Assembly: GCA_024278415.1 (NCBI GenBank)
Contig: JAJRTI010000345.1
Coordinates: 1 to 5,413, forward strand
Reading direction: 5' to 3'
DNA from: Planctomycetota bacterium
GTDB taxonomy: Bacteria; Planctomycetota; Brocadiia; JAJRTI01
DNA length: 5,413 nt
Shown: positions 1 to 5,084 of the stretch, in pieces
Layout of the letters: the number at the start of each line of letters is the position of its first letter
How positions within the stretch are numbered: position 1 is the stretch's first letter
Position numbers and translations under genes: made by a program
Notes under the pieces: generated by a model
What the model saw: only the letters and a program-made list of their open reading frames with translations
Database searches by the model: none
Told to the model about the DNA's origin: nothing

Positions 1-1
1 C

Positions 2-33
2 GCTCGTTCGCCCGCTGACGCGACCGAACGAGC
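2..33. repeat. 9-bp inverted repeat, possible end-of-transcript hairpin of an upstream gene
   Basis: A perfect 9-bp inverted repeat, GCTCGTTCG at 2-10 and CGAACGAGC at 25-33, encloses a 14-base loop. There is no T-run after it, so it is not a textbook intrinsic terminator. It could mark the 3' end of a gene lying before the window. No coding sequence is visible in it. Confidence 0.4.
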
Positions 34-37
34 TTGC

Positions 38-111
38 ACTGGGCTATGTTGTGATGCGCCTTCGGCGCATGTGCATTCTGCGCCGGCGCACCACGGGAAT
101 GAACGCCCAGT
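38..111. other. Nested inverted repeats upstream of pta, with two alternative foldings
   Basis: ACTGGGC at 38-44 and GCCCAGT at 105-111 are 7-bp complements that bracket further palindromes. Inside them ATGCGCC (54-60) pairs with GGCGCAT (64-70), and 79-90 is a perfect 12-bp palindrome. Alternatively 51-60 pairs with 85-94 (9 of 10 bases) while 64-69 pairs with 79-84, giving one longer arm. The two foldings exclude each other. The region may be a structured leader, a binding site or simply spacer palindromes. I do not recognise a known riboswitch class. Apart from these repeats I see nothing in 1-150, and no convincing promoter. Confidence 0.3.
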
Positions 112-150
112 TTACTACGTACGTTCAGACCTGCACCCCTTGATATTGCA

Positions 151-182
151 AGGCAGCCGAAGCCGCCAGGCTTCGGCTGCCT
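151..182 (+). repeat. REP-like palindrome, copy 1 (14-bp stem, GCCA loop)
   Basis: A perfect 14-bp stem (151-164 with 169-182) closes on the tetraloop GCCA at 165-168. The inner 8-bp arm is CCGAAGCC/GGCTTCGG and the head tetranucleotide is GCAG (153-156). It shares loop and arm pattern with copies at 1293-1316, 2558-2581, 2605-2628 and 2634-2649. It ends 37 bases before the pta start, so if transcribed it would lie in the pta 5' leader. Confidence 0.65.
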
Positions 183-219
183 CAGTTCATATTGACCTCG
201 TCGTGAGAGAGAGACGCAA

Positions 220-1209
220 ATGGACCTGATCGAGAGTTTCAAGGCTGAAGCCAAGAAGAACGTTCGCACGATCGTATACCCCGAAGGCGAGGACGAGCGC
301 CTCATCGCCGCGGCCGCCGCGTGCTTGAAGGAGGGTGTCGCCAACGCGGTCCTCCTTGGCAAGCCCGACAAGATTGCCGATGCCGCGGCATCGGCAGGCG
401 TGGGCCTTGCGGGCGTCGAGATCATCGACCCCAAGGCGTCGGACCAGCTCGACGCGTACGCGGCGGCGTACGTGCAATCGCGCAGCAATGTGACCGAGAG
501 CGTGGCCAAGCGCATTGTGCGCCGGCCCATGCTCTTTGGCGCGATGATGGTGGCGCAGGGCGCCGCGGATGGCATGGTCGCCGGCGCGGCCAACGCCACT
601 GCACGCGTGATCGAGGCGGGGGGCCTGGCCATTGGGTACGCGGAGTGCATCACTGTGCCGTCGAGCATCTTCGTCATGGTCGTGCCAGAGTGCCTGGGCG
701 AGAAGGACAAGATATTCATCTTCGCGGACCCCGCGCTCAACATTCAGCCCACCGCTGCGGAGCTGGCCGAGATCGCGGTCGCGTCTGGCCGCACCGCGCA
801 GAGCCTGCTCGGCATGGAGCCCAAGATTGCGATGCTGTCGTTCTCGACTAAGGGCAGTGCGAGCCACGAGGACGCGGACAAGGTCATCGAGGCGACGCGC
901 CTGGCACAGGAGATTGCACCGGACCTGGCGATCGACGGCGAGATGCAGGCCGACACCGCGGTCTCGCCGCGTGTTGCGGCCAAGAAAGCGCCCGACAGCC
1001 CGGTGGCCGGCCAAGCCAACGTGTTGGTCTTCCCCGACCTCGACGCGGCCAATTGCGCGTACAAGCTCACCCAGTACCTCGGCAACGCGATGGCCATCGG
1101 CCCGCTCCTCCAGGGCTTCGCCAAACCCATGGCCGACCTGTCCCGCGGCGCCACGGTCGACGACATTGTCGCCACGACCGCCATCACTGCGGTGCAAGCC
1201 TCCGCCTAG
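220..1209 (+). CDS. pta: Phosphate acetyltransferase (phosphotransacetylase), short form
   Basis: The enzyme transfers the acetyl group between coenzyme A and phosphate (acetyl-CoA + Pi to acetyl phosphate + CoA) in the cytoplasm. It works in series with AckA, encoded next downstream. The 329-residue product matches the single-domain PTA_PTB form (about 330 residues), without the N-terminal DRTGG/regulatory part of the E. coli type. Recognisable stretches are YPEGEDERL (20-28), DGMVAGAANAT (117-127) and DLSRGATVDDIV (306-317). In the last, Ser308, Arg309 and Asp315 align with the active-site Ser309, Arg310 and Asp316 reported for the Methanosarcina thermophila enzyme. The ATG at 220 begins the usual N-terminus MDLIESF. 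A purine-rich GAGAGAGA at 205-212 is only a weak Shine-Dalgarno. The stop is 136 bases before ackA, on the same strand, so the two are probably an operon. No key residue appears lost. Confidence 0.96.
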   Translation: MDLIESFKAEAKKNVRTIVYPEGEDERLIAAAAACLKEGVANAVLLGKPDKIADAAASAGVGLAGVEIIDPKASDQLDAYAAAYVQSRSNVTESVAKRIVRRPMLFGAMMVAQGAADGMVAGAANATARVIEAGGLAIGYAECITVPSSIFVMVVPECLGEKDKIFIFADPALNIQPTAAELAEIAVASGRTAQSLLGMEPKIAMLSFSTKGSASHEDADKVIEATRLAQEIAPDLAIDGEMQADTAVSPRVAAKKAPDSPVAGQANVLVFPDLDAANCAYKLTQYLGNAMAIGPLLQGFAKPMADLSRGATVDDIVATTAITAVQASA

Positions 1210-1219
1210 CAGAGTCTGT

Positions 1220-1245
1220 CGCCCAAGCCGGCAGGCTGGAGGGCG
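1220..1245 (+). repeat. Imperfect hairpin just after the pta stop
   Basis: An outer 5-bp stem CGCCC/GGGCG (1220-1224, 1241-1245) encloses AGCC (1226-1229), GGCA (1230-1233) and GGCT (1234-1237), separated by a small asymmetric internal loop. It starts 10 bases after the pta stop and lacks a T-run. It may slow 3' decay of the pta message or cause partial termination before ackA. It could be a decayed relative of the GCCA-loop repeats, but the loop is GGCA and there is no G-N-AG head. Confidence 0.35.
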
Positions 1246-1260
1246 AAAGCAAGAGCATTT

Positions 1261-1290
1261 CAAGTTCGACAAGTTCGGCCACTCGACGAA
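1261..1290 (+). repeat. Degenerate short direct repeat (CAAGTTCG type) in the pta-ackA spacer
   Basis: CAAGTTCG occurs at 1261-1268 and again at 1270-1277, followed by a looser CTCGACGAA at 1282-1290, giving a roughly 9-base rhythm. It abuts the palindrome at 1293. It looks like one block of a mosaic spacer rather than a gene; no start or ribosome site makes a reading frame here credible. Confidence 0.3.
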
Positions 1291-1292
1291 TC

Positions 1293-1316
1293 CCGCATGC
1301 TGGCGCATGCGGCTCC
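1293..1316 (-). repeat. REP-like palindrome, copy 2 (8-bp stem)
   Basis: CCGCATGC (1293-1300) and GCATGCGG (1305-1312) form a perfect 8-bp stem around TGGC (1301-1304). Read on the minus strand it is a GGAG head (1316-1313), arm CCGCATGC, loop GCCA, arm GCATGCGG, the same layout as copy 1 but inverted. It lies in the pta-ackA spacer, 29 bases before the ackA start, so it may influence the relative expression of the two genes. Confidence 0.65.
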
Positions 1317-1319
1317 CCT

Positions 1320-1340
1320 CATCCCTCATCCCCCATCCCT
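1320..1340 (+). repeat. Three tandem 7-bp units immediately before ackA
   Basis: CATCCCT (1320-1326), CATCCCC (1327-1333) and CATCCCT (1334-1340) lie head to tail, ending 5 bases before the ackA ATG. The units are pyrimidine-rich, so the place where a Shine-Dalgarno sequence would sit is its opposite in composition. Confidence 0.6.
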
Positions 1341-1345
1341 AATCA

Positions 1346-2551
1346 ATGAAAATCCTCGTTATCAACTGTGGCAGTTCATCCATCAAATACCAGCTCTACG
1401 ACATGGCCGATGAGAGCATCATCGCCAAAGGCATCGTGGAGCGCATCGGCGAGGAGCAATCCCGCTTTGAGCAGACGAGCGCCACGGGAGAGATTGCGCT
1501 CGACGTGGCCGCGCCGGACCACCACGCGGCCATGCGCATTGTCCGCGACCAACTGCTGGCGAAGGACGGCGGCGTGCTCGCGACTGAGGACGACGTGGAG
1601 GCCGTGGGCCATCGCGTGGTGCACGGCGGCGAGGCGTTCATCAAGTCCCGGCTGATCTGCGGGGAGGTGATCGCCACGATCAAAGAGTACTTCTCCCTCG
1701 CGCCGCTGCACAATCCGCCGAACCTTGCGGGCATCGAGGCTGCGAAGAAGTACTTCCCCCAGGCCCCGCACGTGGCCGTGTTCGACACCGCGTTCCATCA
1801 GACGATGCCCGAGACGGCGTACCTCTACGCACTGCCGTACGAGCTGTACGAGGAGCACCGCGTGCGGCGCTACGGCTTCCACGGCACGTCGCACCGGTTC
1901 GTCACGTTGAGCGGCGCGGAGTTCTTCGGCAAGCCAGTCGAGGAGTTCACCACCATCACTTGCCACCTGGGCAACGGGTGCAGCATGGCCGCGGTCAAAA
2001 ACGGCAAGGTCGTGGACACGAGCATGGGCATGACGCCGCTCGAAGGCTTGGTCATGGGCACACGGTCGGGCGACATCGACCCAGCGCTCATCTTCTTCTT
2101 TCAGCGCAAACTGGGCATGGACTTCGAGGCCGTGGACAAGATGCTCAACAAGGCCAGCGGCCTGCTTGGCGTGTCCGGGGTGAGCAACGACCTCCGGGAG
2201 ATCATGGCCGCCGCGGACGCGGGCAACGAGCGCGCACAGCTCGCGTTCGACCTGTTCGCGTACCGCGTGAAGAAATACATTGGCGCGTACGTGGCCGTGT
2301 TGGGCGAGGTGGACGCGGTGCTGTTCACCGGCGGCATCGGCGAACGTGCGAAGGCCATGCGAGCGAAGATCTGTGAAGGGCTGGAGCCCATCGGCATCGA
2401 ACTGGACGCCGCGGCGAATGAGGCGTGCTTCGCTGAGCCCGCGCGCATCACGACGGAGGGCTCGAAGATCGCGGCCGCGGTTATCCCCACGAATGAGGAG
2501 CTGCTCATTGCGCGGGATACGCTGGCGGTGGCGAAGGGCGGGAATGGCTGA
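1346..2551 (+). CDS. ackA: Acetate kinase
   Basis: The enzyme catalyses acetyl phosphate + ADP to acetate + ATP, the ATP-yielding second step after Pta, in the cytoplasm. At 401 residues it has the usual family length (about 400) and belongs to the ASKHA acetokinase fold. Visible signatures are NCGSSSIKY (7-15), HRVVHGGE (89-96), FDTAFH (146-151), YGFHGTSH (176-183), HLGNGCS (207-213), MGTRSGDIDP (237-246) and FTGGIGE (327-333). Asn7, Arg90, Asp147, His179, Arg240 and Glu384 correspond to the substrate and catalytic residues known from the Methanosarcina thermophila enzyme, so it should be active. The start is fixed by the conserved N-terminus MKILVINCGSSS. There is no Shine-Dalgarno; a CATCCCT tandem repeat ends 5 bases before the ATG. 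It is co-directional with pta and convergent with the macro-domain gene. A GTAG-headed palindrome begins 6 bases after its stop. Confidence 0.98.
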   Translation: MKILVINCGSSSIKYQLYDMADESIIAKGIVERIGEEQSRFEQTSATGEIALDVAAPDHHAAMRIVRDQLLAKDGGVLATEDDVEAVGHRVVHGGEAFIKSRLICGEVIATIKEYFSLAPLHNPPNLAGIEAAKKYFPQAPHVAVFDTAFHQTMPETAYLYALPYELYEEHRVRRYGFHGTSHRFVTLSGAEFFGKPVEEFTTITCHLGNGCSMAAVKNGKVVDTSMGMTPLEGLVMGTRSGDIDPALIFFFQRKLGMDFEAVDKMLNKASGLLGVSGVSNDLREIMAAADAGNERAQLAFDLFAYRVKKYIGAYVAVLGEVDAVLFTGGIGERAKAMRAKICEGLEPIGIELDAAANEACFAEPARITTEGSKIAAAVIPTNEELLIARDTLAVAKGGNG

Positions 2552-2557
2552 CGGTTG

Positions 2558-2581
2558 GTAGCCGCAGCCGCCAGGCTGCGG
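2558..2581 (+). repeat. REP-like palindrome, copy 3 (GTAG head)
   Basis: A GTAG head (2558-2561) is followed by CCGCAGCC (2562-2569), loop GCCA (2570-2573) and GGCTGCGG (2574-2581), a perfect 8-bp stem. The GTAG head plus hairpin is the classic REP layout. It starts 6 bases after the ackA stop and could protect the 3' end of the message or help terminate it. Its first 9 bases also pair with copy 4. Confidence 0.7.
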
Positions 2582-2604
2582 TCACCCCCCCGCACTCCTA
2601 CCGC

Positions 2605-2628
2605 CCGCACGCTGGCGCGTGCGGCTAC
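2605..2628 (-). repeat. REP-like palindrome, copy 4 (GTAG head, inverted)
   Basis: On the minus strand this reads GTAG (2628-2625), CCGCACGC (2624-2617), loop GCCA (2616-2613), GCGTGCGG (2612-2605), a perfect 8-bp stem. It forms an inverted pair with copy 3: 2558-2566 can pair with 2620-2628 over 9 uninterrupted base pairs, similar to the paired REPs called BIMEs. It sits between the convergent ackA and macro-domain genes. Confidence 0.7.
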
Positions 2629-2633
2629 GGTGC

Positions 2634-2649
2634 TGGCGCATGCGGCTGC
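2634..2649 (-). repeat. REP-like half copy
   Basis: The minus strand shows the GCAG head (2649-2646), arm CCGCATGC (2645-2638) and loop GCCA (2637-2634), but the second arm matches for only three bases (2633-2631). The head, arm and loop are as in copy 2. It lies 5 bases beyond the GTAG head of copy 4, so it is probably a truncated or overwritten unit. Confidence 0.5.
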
Positions 2650-2652
2650 GAA

Positions 2653-2666
2653 CCGCCTAAAGGCGG
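2653..2666. repeat. 5-bp palindrome (CCGCC/GGCGG) carrying the macro-gene stop codon
   Basis: CCGCC (2653-2657) and GGCGG (2662-2666) form a stem around TAAA (2658-2661). The TAG stop of the minus-strand macro gene (2659-2657) falls at the loop edge. Together with copies 3, 4 and the half copy it makes the ackA-macro spacer one continuous run of palindromes. It may act as a weak transcription end signal in both directions, but there is no T-run. Confidence 0.5.
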
Positions 2667-3211
2667 GACCCCGAACTGCCCGCCACTTCGTCGAACACCT
2701 TCGCATACGCGTCGTACGCCGGCGCACCAAACATGACGAACCGCACCCGTTCGATGTCGTCGTGTTCCTGGGCGTAGGCCACGACCGTGTCGATGGCGAT
2801 CCTCGCCGCAGCGTCGATGGGGTAGCCGTACACGCCGCAACTGATCGCAGGGAACGCGACGGACTTGCACCCGTTCTCGCTGGCCACTTCCAGGCTGCGC
2901 CTGTAGCAGCTTGCGAGCAGCTCAGGCTCCCCGCGCGTGCCGTCGCGATACACGGGCCCCACCGCGTGGATGACGTATTTGGCTGCGAGATTGCCGCCGG
3001 TGGTGATCTTCGCGTCGCCAGTGGGGCAGCCGCCGAGCGTGCGGCATTCGGCCATGATCGCCGGCCCGCCTGCGCGGTGGATGGCGCCATCGACTCCGCC
3101 GCCGCCTCGCAGGCCGCTGTTGGCCGCGTTCACGATCGCGTCGACCTTTTCCCGGGTGATATCACCTTCCACAATCTCGATCTGGGTCTTGTTGATGGTT
3201 GTCTCAGGCAT
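2657..3211 (-). CDS. Macro-domain protein, probable O-acetyl-ADP-ribose / ADP-ribosyl hydrolase
   Basis: A single macro domain fills the 184-residue product, of the MacroD/YmdB type that hydrolyses O-acetyl-ADP-ribose to acetate and ADP-ribose and removes ADP-ribose from acidic residues. Diagnostic parts are EGDIT (15-19, Asp17 for the adenine), NAANSGLRGGGGVDGAIH (28-45, with Asn31 and Asp41 at the positions of the catalytic Asn and Asp of this class) and AISCGVYGYP (122-131, the diphosphate-binding loop). I chose the ATG at 3211, giving MPETTINK, because AGGAGGT (3223-3217) precedes it by 5 bases; the in-frame ATG at 3226 overlaps that ribosome site and would add only five residues. The last residues and stop lie in or next to a spacer palindrome (2653-2666). 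It follows the lipoprotein gene on the same strand (93-base gap) and is convergent with ackA. It is probably cytoplasmic. Confidence 0.93.
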   Translation of the reverse strand: MPETTINKTQIEIVEGDITREKVDAIVNAANSGLRGGGGVDGAIHRAGGPAIMAECRTLGGCPTGDAKITTGGNLAAKYVIHAVGPVYRDGTRGEPELLASCYRRSLEVASENGCKSVAFPAISCGVYGYPIDAAARIAIDTVVAYAQEHDDIERVRFVMFGAPAYDAYAKVFDEVAGSSGSRL

Positions 3212-3216
3212 GGGTG

Positions 3217-3223
3217 ACCTCCT
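3217..3223 (-). promoter_or_regulatory. Shine-Dalgarno site deciding the macro-gene start
   Basis: On the minus strand AGGAGGT lies 5 bases before the ATG at 3211. The alternative upstream ATG (3226-3224) immediately precedes this motif and has no ribosome site of its own, so the shorter protein is favoured. Confidence 0.75.
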
Positions 3224-3304
3224 CATGAGTGTCCCCGTCGCTCGCGCCCGGCGGGAAGAAACGCAGCACTGGGCAAGGCGCGCATGGGGCAGGGACAGCT
3301 CTGG

Positions 3305-4252
3305 CTACTTCCCAGCGAGGAACGCGTCCCGCACAGTGGCCAGGCTAACCTTGGCGATGCCGCCGTGCGTTTTGGCGAAGGGCACGACGTTGGGCTTGTA
3401 CTGATCGGGGCTAAGGACGAACGAAAGTTCGGTCCGGGGGTTGCGCGGGTGGCCCACTGTGATCTGGAAGGTGTCATCGATGTAGGAGGCCCAGATATCG
3501 CTCTGGAGAAGTTGGTTTAGTCCGGTGAGGAGATTGGCGAGTCTCTGCTCGCGGTTTTGTTTTAGAGCGAGCGTGCTTGCCCAGCGCCCGGCGATCTGGC
3601 GCCTGATCGTCATGGCGTCCGCGTGCTCGAATGGGAAGCGGCCGCGAATGCTGTTGCCGTCGAGGCGAATCCACTGATAGCCTCGCCCCGCGGCCTCGAG
3701 GATGCGGCGCCGCGACGCGGGCGGCACGTCATCGGGCGGCCACGCGAGAACGGAGAAGCTGATCGCGCGGTTGGCTTGGTCGACGACCTTCGACGCGTTC
3801 TCGACGGTGACGAGCTGGTAGCCCGAGAGCTTCTGCTCGGCGTTCAAGAAGTAGGGGCCGTTCTCGATCTGCACGTTCGCGAGCAACATCTCTGCGAACG
3901 CGACGAGTTCCTGCTTGGCGGCCTTCTCACGAGGCTTCTGGTTTGGATCGTCTTGCTTCTCTCGCTCTTGGGCCACAAACTGTTCAAGCTGTGGCTTGCT
4001 GCATTCGAAGATCCAGTTGGCGAAGAAGAACGTGCGTTCGTCGTTGAGCACGGACGCCATCTGCTTCGCCTCCTTCACGCTGAGCGAGTCCTGGCTGTCG
4101 TTGCCGTAGATGCCCTCGTAGAGCTGAAAGATGCGCAACGTGTCGGTGGCGTTATCGTAGCGGAAGGTGAGCGTCTGGCTCTCGAATTCAATGCAGGAGC
4201 TGGCGCCGAGCAGGCAGAGCGCGGCGGCGATGAGGATGGGGCGAGTTCGCAT
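3305..4252 (-). CDS. Putative lipoprotein of unknown function
   Basis: I do not recognise this family. Starting at the ATG at 4252 the product has 315 residues. It begins with a basic MRTR, a hydrophobic run (6-16) and ASSC (17-20), an acceptable though not canonical lipobox, so Cys20 is the likely lipidated residue and the rest lies outside the inner membrane. The mature part opens with a stretch rich in Thr, Phe and Tyr (21-48). A strongly charged, probably helical, possibly coiled-coil segment follows (about 86-125), then mixed alpha/beta sequence with aromatic residues to the C-terminus. I see no catalytic motif and no transmembrane helix after the signal. The start is supported by AGGAAG ending 6 bases upstream and by the signal peptide beginning there; an in-frame ATG at 4360 would add 36 unrelated residues across the promoter. 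It is upstream of the macro gene on the same strand and divergent from the gene at 4379. Confidence 0.8.
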   Translation of the reverse strand: MRTRPILIAAALCLLGASSCIEFESQTLTFRYDNATDTLRIFQLYEGIYGNDSQDSLSVKEAKQMASVLNDERTFFFANWIFECSKPQLEQFVAQEREKQDDPNQKPREKAAKQELVAFAEMLLANVQIENGPYFLNAEQKLSGYQLVTVENASKVVDQANRAISFSVLAWPPDDVPPASRRRILEAAGRGYQWIRLDGNSIRGRFPFEHADAMTIRRQIAGRWASTLALKQNREQRLANLLTGLNQLLQSDIWASYIDDTFQITVGHPRNPRTELSFVLSPDQYKPNVVPFAKTHGGIAKVSLATVRDAFLAGK

Positions 4253-4303
4253 GGGAGGCTTCCTGGAGGAAGATGCTGTGCGGATGTCAGAGGTTGCGGT
4301 ACA

Positions 4304-4332
4304 ATCATGGGCTAGCGCGAGTGAACTGTCAA
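4304..4332 (-). promoter_or_regulatory. Candidate sigma70-type promoter for the lipoprotein gene
   Basis: On the minus strand a perfect -35 TTGACA (4332-4327) is followed after exactly 17 bases by CATGAT (4309-4304), which keeps A2, T3, A5 and T6 of TATAAT. Transcription would begin near 4297, leaving a leader of about 45 bases before the ATG at 4252. This is sequence match only. Confidence 0.45.
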
Positions 4333-4364
4333 GCCCCGCGTTGAGACCACACAGGCACAACGAG

Positions 4365-4370
4365 AGGAGG
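4365..4370 (+). promoter_or_regulatory. Strong Shine-Dalgarno for the gene at 4379
   Basis: AGGAGG lies 8 bases before the ATG at 4379, which supports this start over the internal ATGs at 4403 and 4433, both without a comparable site. Confidence 0.75.
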
Positions 4371-4378
4371 ATACCGCC

Positions 4379-5038
4379 ATGCTACCAGGCCGGACGATCA
4401 TCATGTTGTGCGTCCACTGTAGGGAGAAGTTCATGCAGCCGACTCTGATGTCGGGCAACACCCTCGGCGCTCGGTTTTGGACGGATGGCTGGCGGGAGGC
4501 GCCCATGCTGCCCGACCAGCCTTGGTTGGTGAAGTGCCCAGGCTGCGCCGGCCTCCTCTGGCTGGACGAGGCCGAGGTGGCCGCGTGCATCGATCCGCTC
4601 GAGGATGAGGGGTGCGAGCACGACGACACGCCGCTCTATGGTCTGCCAACGGAGGAGGACTACCTGCGGCTCCTTTCCACGTGCGAACTGGAGCCGGAGA
4701 AGGAACGGGAGGCGCGCATTCGCGCGTGGTGGGAGGCCAACCACGCGCACCGCGGCGACGACGGGTCTGCGTGCGACGCGGGGTTTTCAGACCGGCAGCT
4801 TGACAACCTTGCCAAGCTCAGCGGCTTGCTGAATGAGTCCGCGTCCGAGGAGCGGCTCATGATGGCTGAGATTGCCCGTGAACGAGGAGATTTCGAGGAA
4901 GCCATGCGTCTGCTCAACAAGAGGTTCCCGGCCGATGTCGCGCCTGTGGCCGACGCGATTCGGTCGCTGAGCCAGCAGAACGTGGCGCTTGTGGCGGAAG
5001 TGCCGCAGGAAGGAAACTCGATCGTTATCAATGTGTGA
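4379..5038 (+). CDS. Uncharacterised protein with paired CxxC motifs and a TPR-like C-terminus
   Basis: The function is unknown. The 219-residue product has two CxxC knuckles, CVHC (11-14) and CPGC (53-56), which together could bind one zinc ion as a split zinc ribbon. Between them is a segment that looks conserved by its composition (MSGNTLGARFWTDG, 24-37, then APMLPDQPWL, 41-50). An acidic linker follows (about 63-85), then a charged helical part. Residues 157-181 have the spacing of a TPR-type helical hairpin (AEIARERGDFEEAMRLL at 163-179). There is no signal peptide and no transmembrane segment, so it is probably cytoplasmic. It has a strong Shine-Dalgarno, and the next gene starts 46 bases downstream on the same strand, so the two are probably co-transcribed. 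I have a sense of having seen similar unnamed bacterial proteins, but cannot name a family. Confidence 0.8.
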   Translation: MLPGRTIIMLCVHCREKFMQPTLMSGNTLGARFWTDGWREAPMLPDQPWLVKCPGCAGLLWLDEAEVAACIDPLEDEGCEHDDTPLYGLPTEEDYLRLLSTCELEPEKEREARIRAWWEANHAHRGDDGSACDAGFSDRQLDNLAKLSGLLNESASEERLMMAEIARERGDFEEAMRLLNKRFPADVAPVADAIRSLSQQNVALVAEVPQEGNSIVINV

Positions 5039-5084
5039 GAACCGCCATCGACCCCTCTGAAGCCCTTTACCCGAGAGGAAAGAC

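Noticed and set aside
187..1329. A 380-codon open frame on the minus strand across pta
   Set aside because: It is a GC-driven antisense shadow of pta: low-complexity, rich in Arg, Gly, His and Leu, with no ribosome site, while the plus-strand product is an unmistakable phosphotransacetylase.
1210..1345. A small gene in the pta-ackA spacer
   Set aside because: Open frames here are continuations of pta shadow frames into repeats (CAAGTTCG blocks, palindrome, CATCCCT units) with no start plus ribosome site.
151..2666. CRISPR array made of the palindromic repeats
   Set aside because: Copies are irregularly spaced, differ in arm sequence, occur in both orientations and are interrupted by whole genes, and no cas gene is present.
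2101..3090. A 329-codon minus-strand frame spanning the ends of ackA and the macro gene
   Set aside because: It overlaps two clearly conserved genes, one antisense and one in another frame, and its product is an Arg/Ala/Ser-rich sequence with no recognisable domain.
2555..3217. A 220-codon plus-strand frame opposite the macro gene
   Set aside because: It is the complement of a well-supported macro-domain gene and starts inside the palindromic spacer without a ribosome site.
4300..4305. TACAAT as a -10 box for the plus-strand gene at 4379
   Set aside because: No acceptable -35 lies 16-18 bases upstream (TGTGCG at 4277-4282 is poor), and the hexamer overlaps the -10 of the opposite-strand promoter, so I did not annotate it.
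4253..4360. N-terminal extension of the lipoprotein from the ATG at 4360
   Set aside because: It would place 36 residues ahead of a good signal peptide and translate across the candidate promoter; the ATG at 4252 has a ribosome site and starts the signal sequence.
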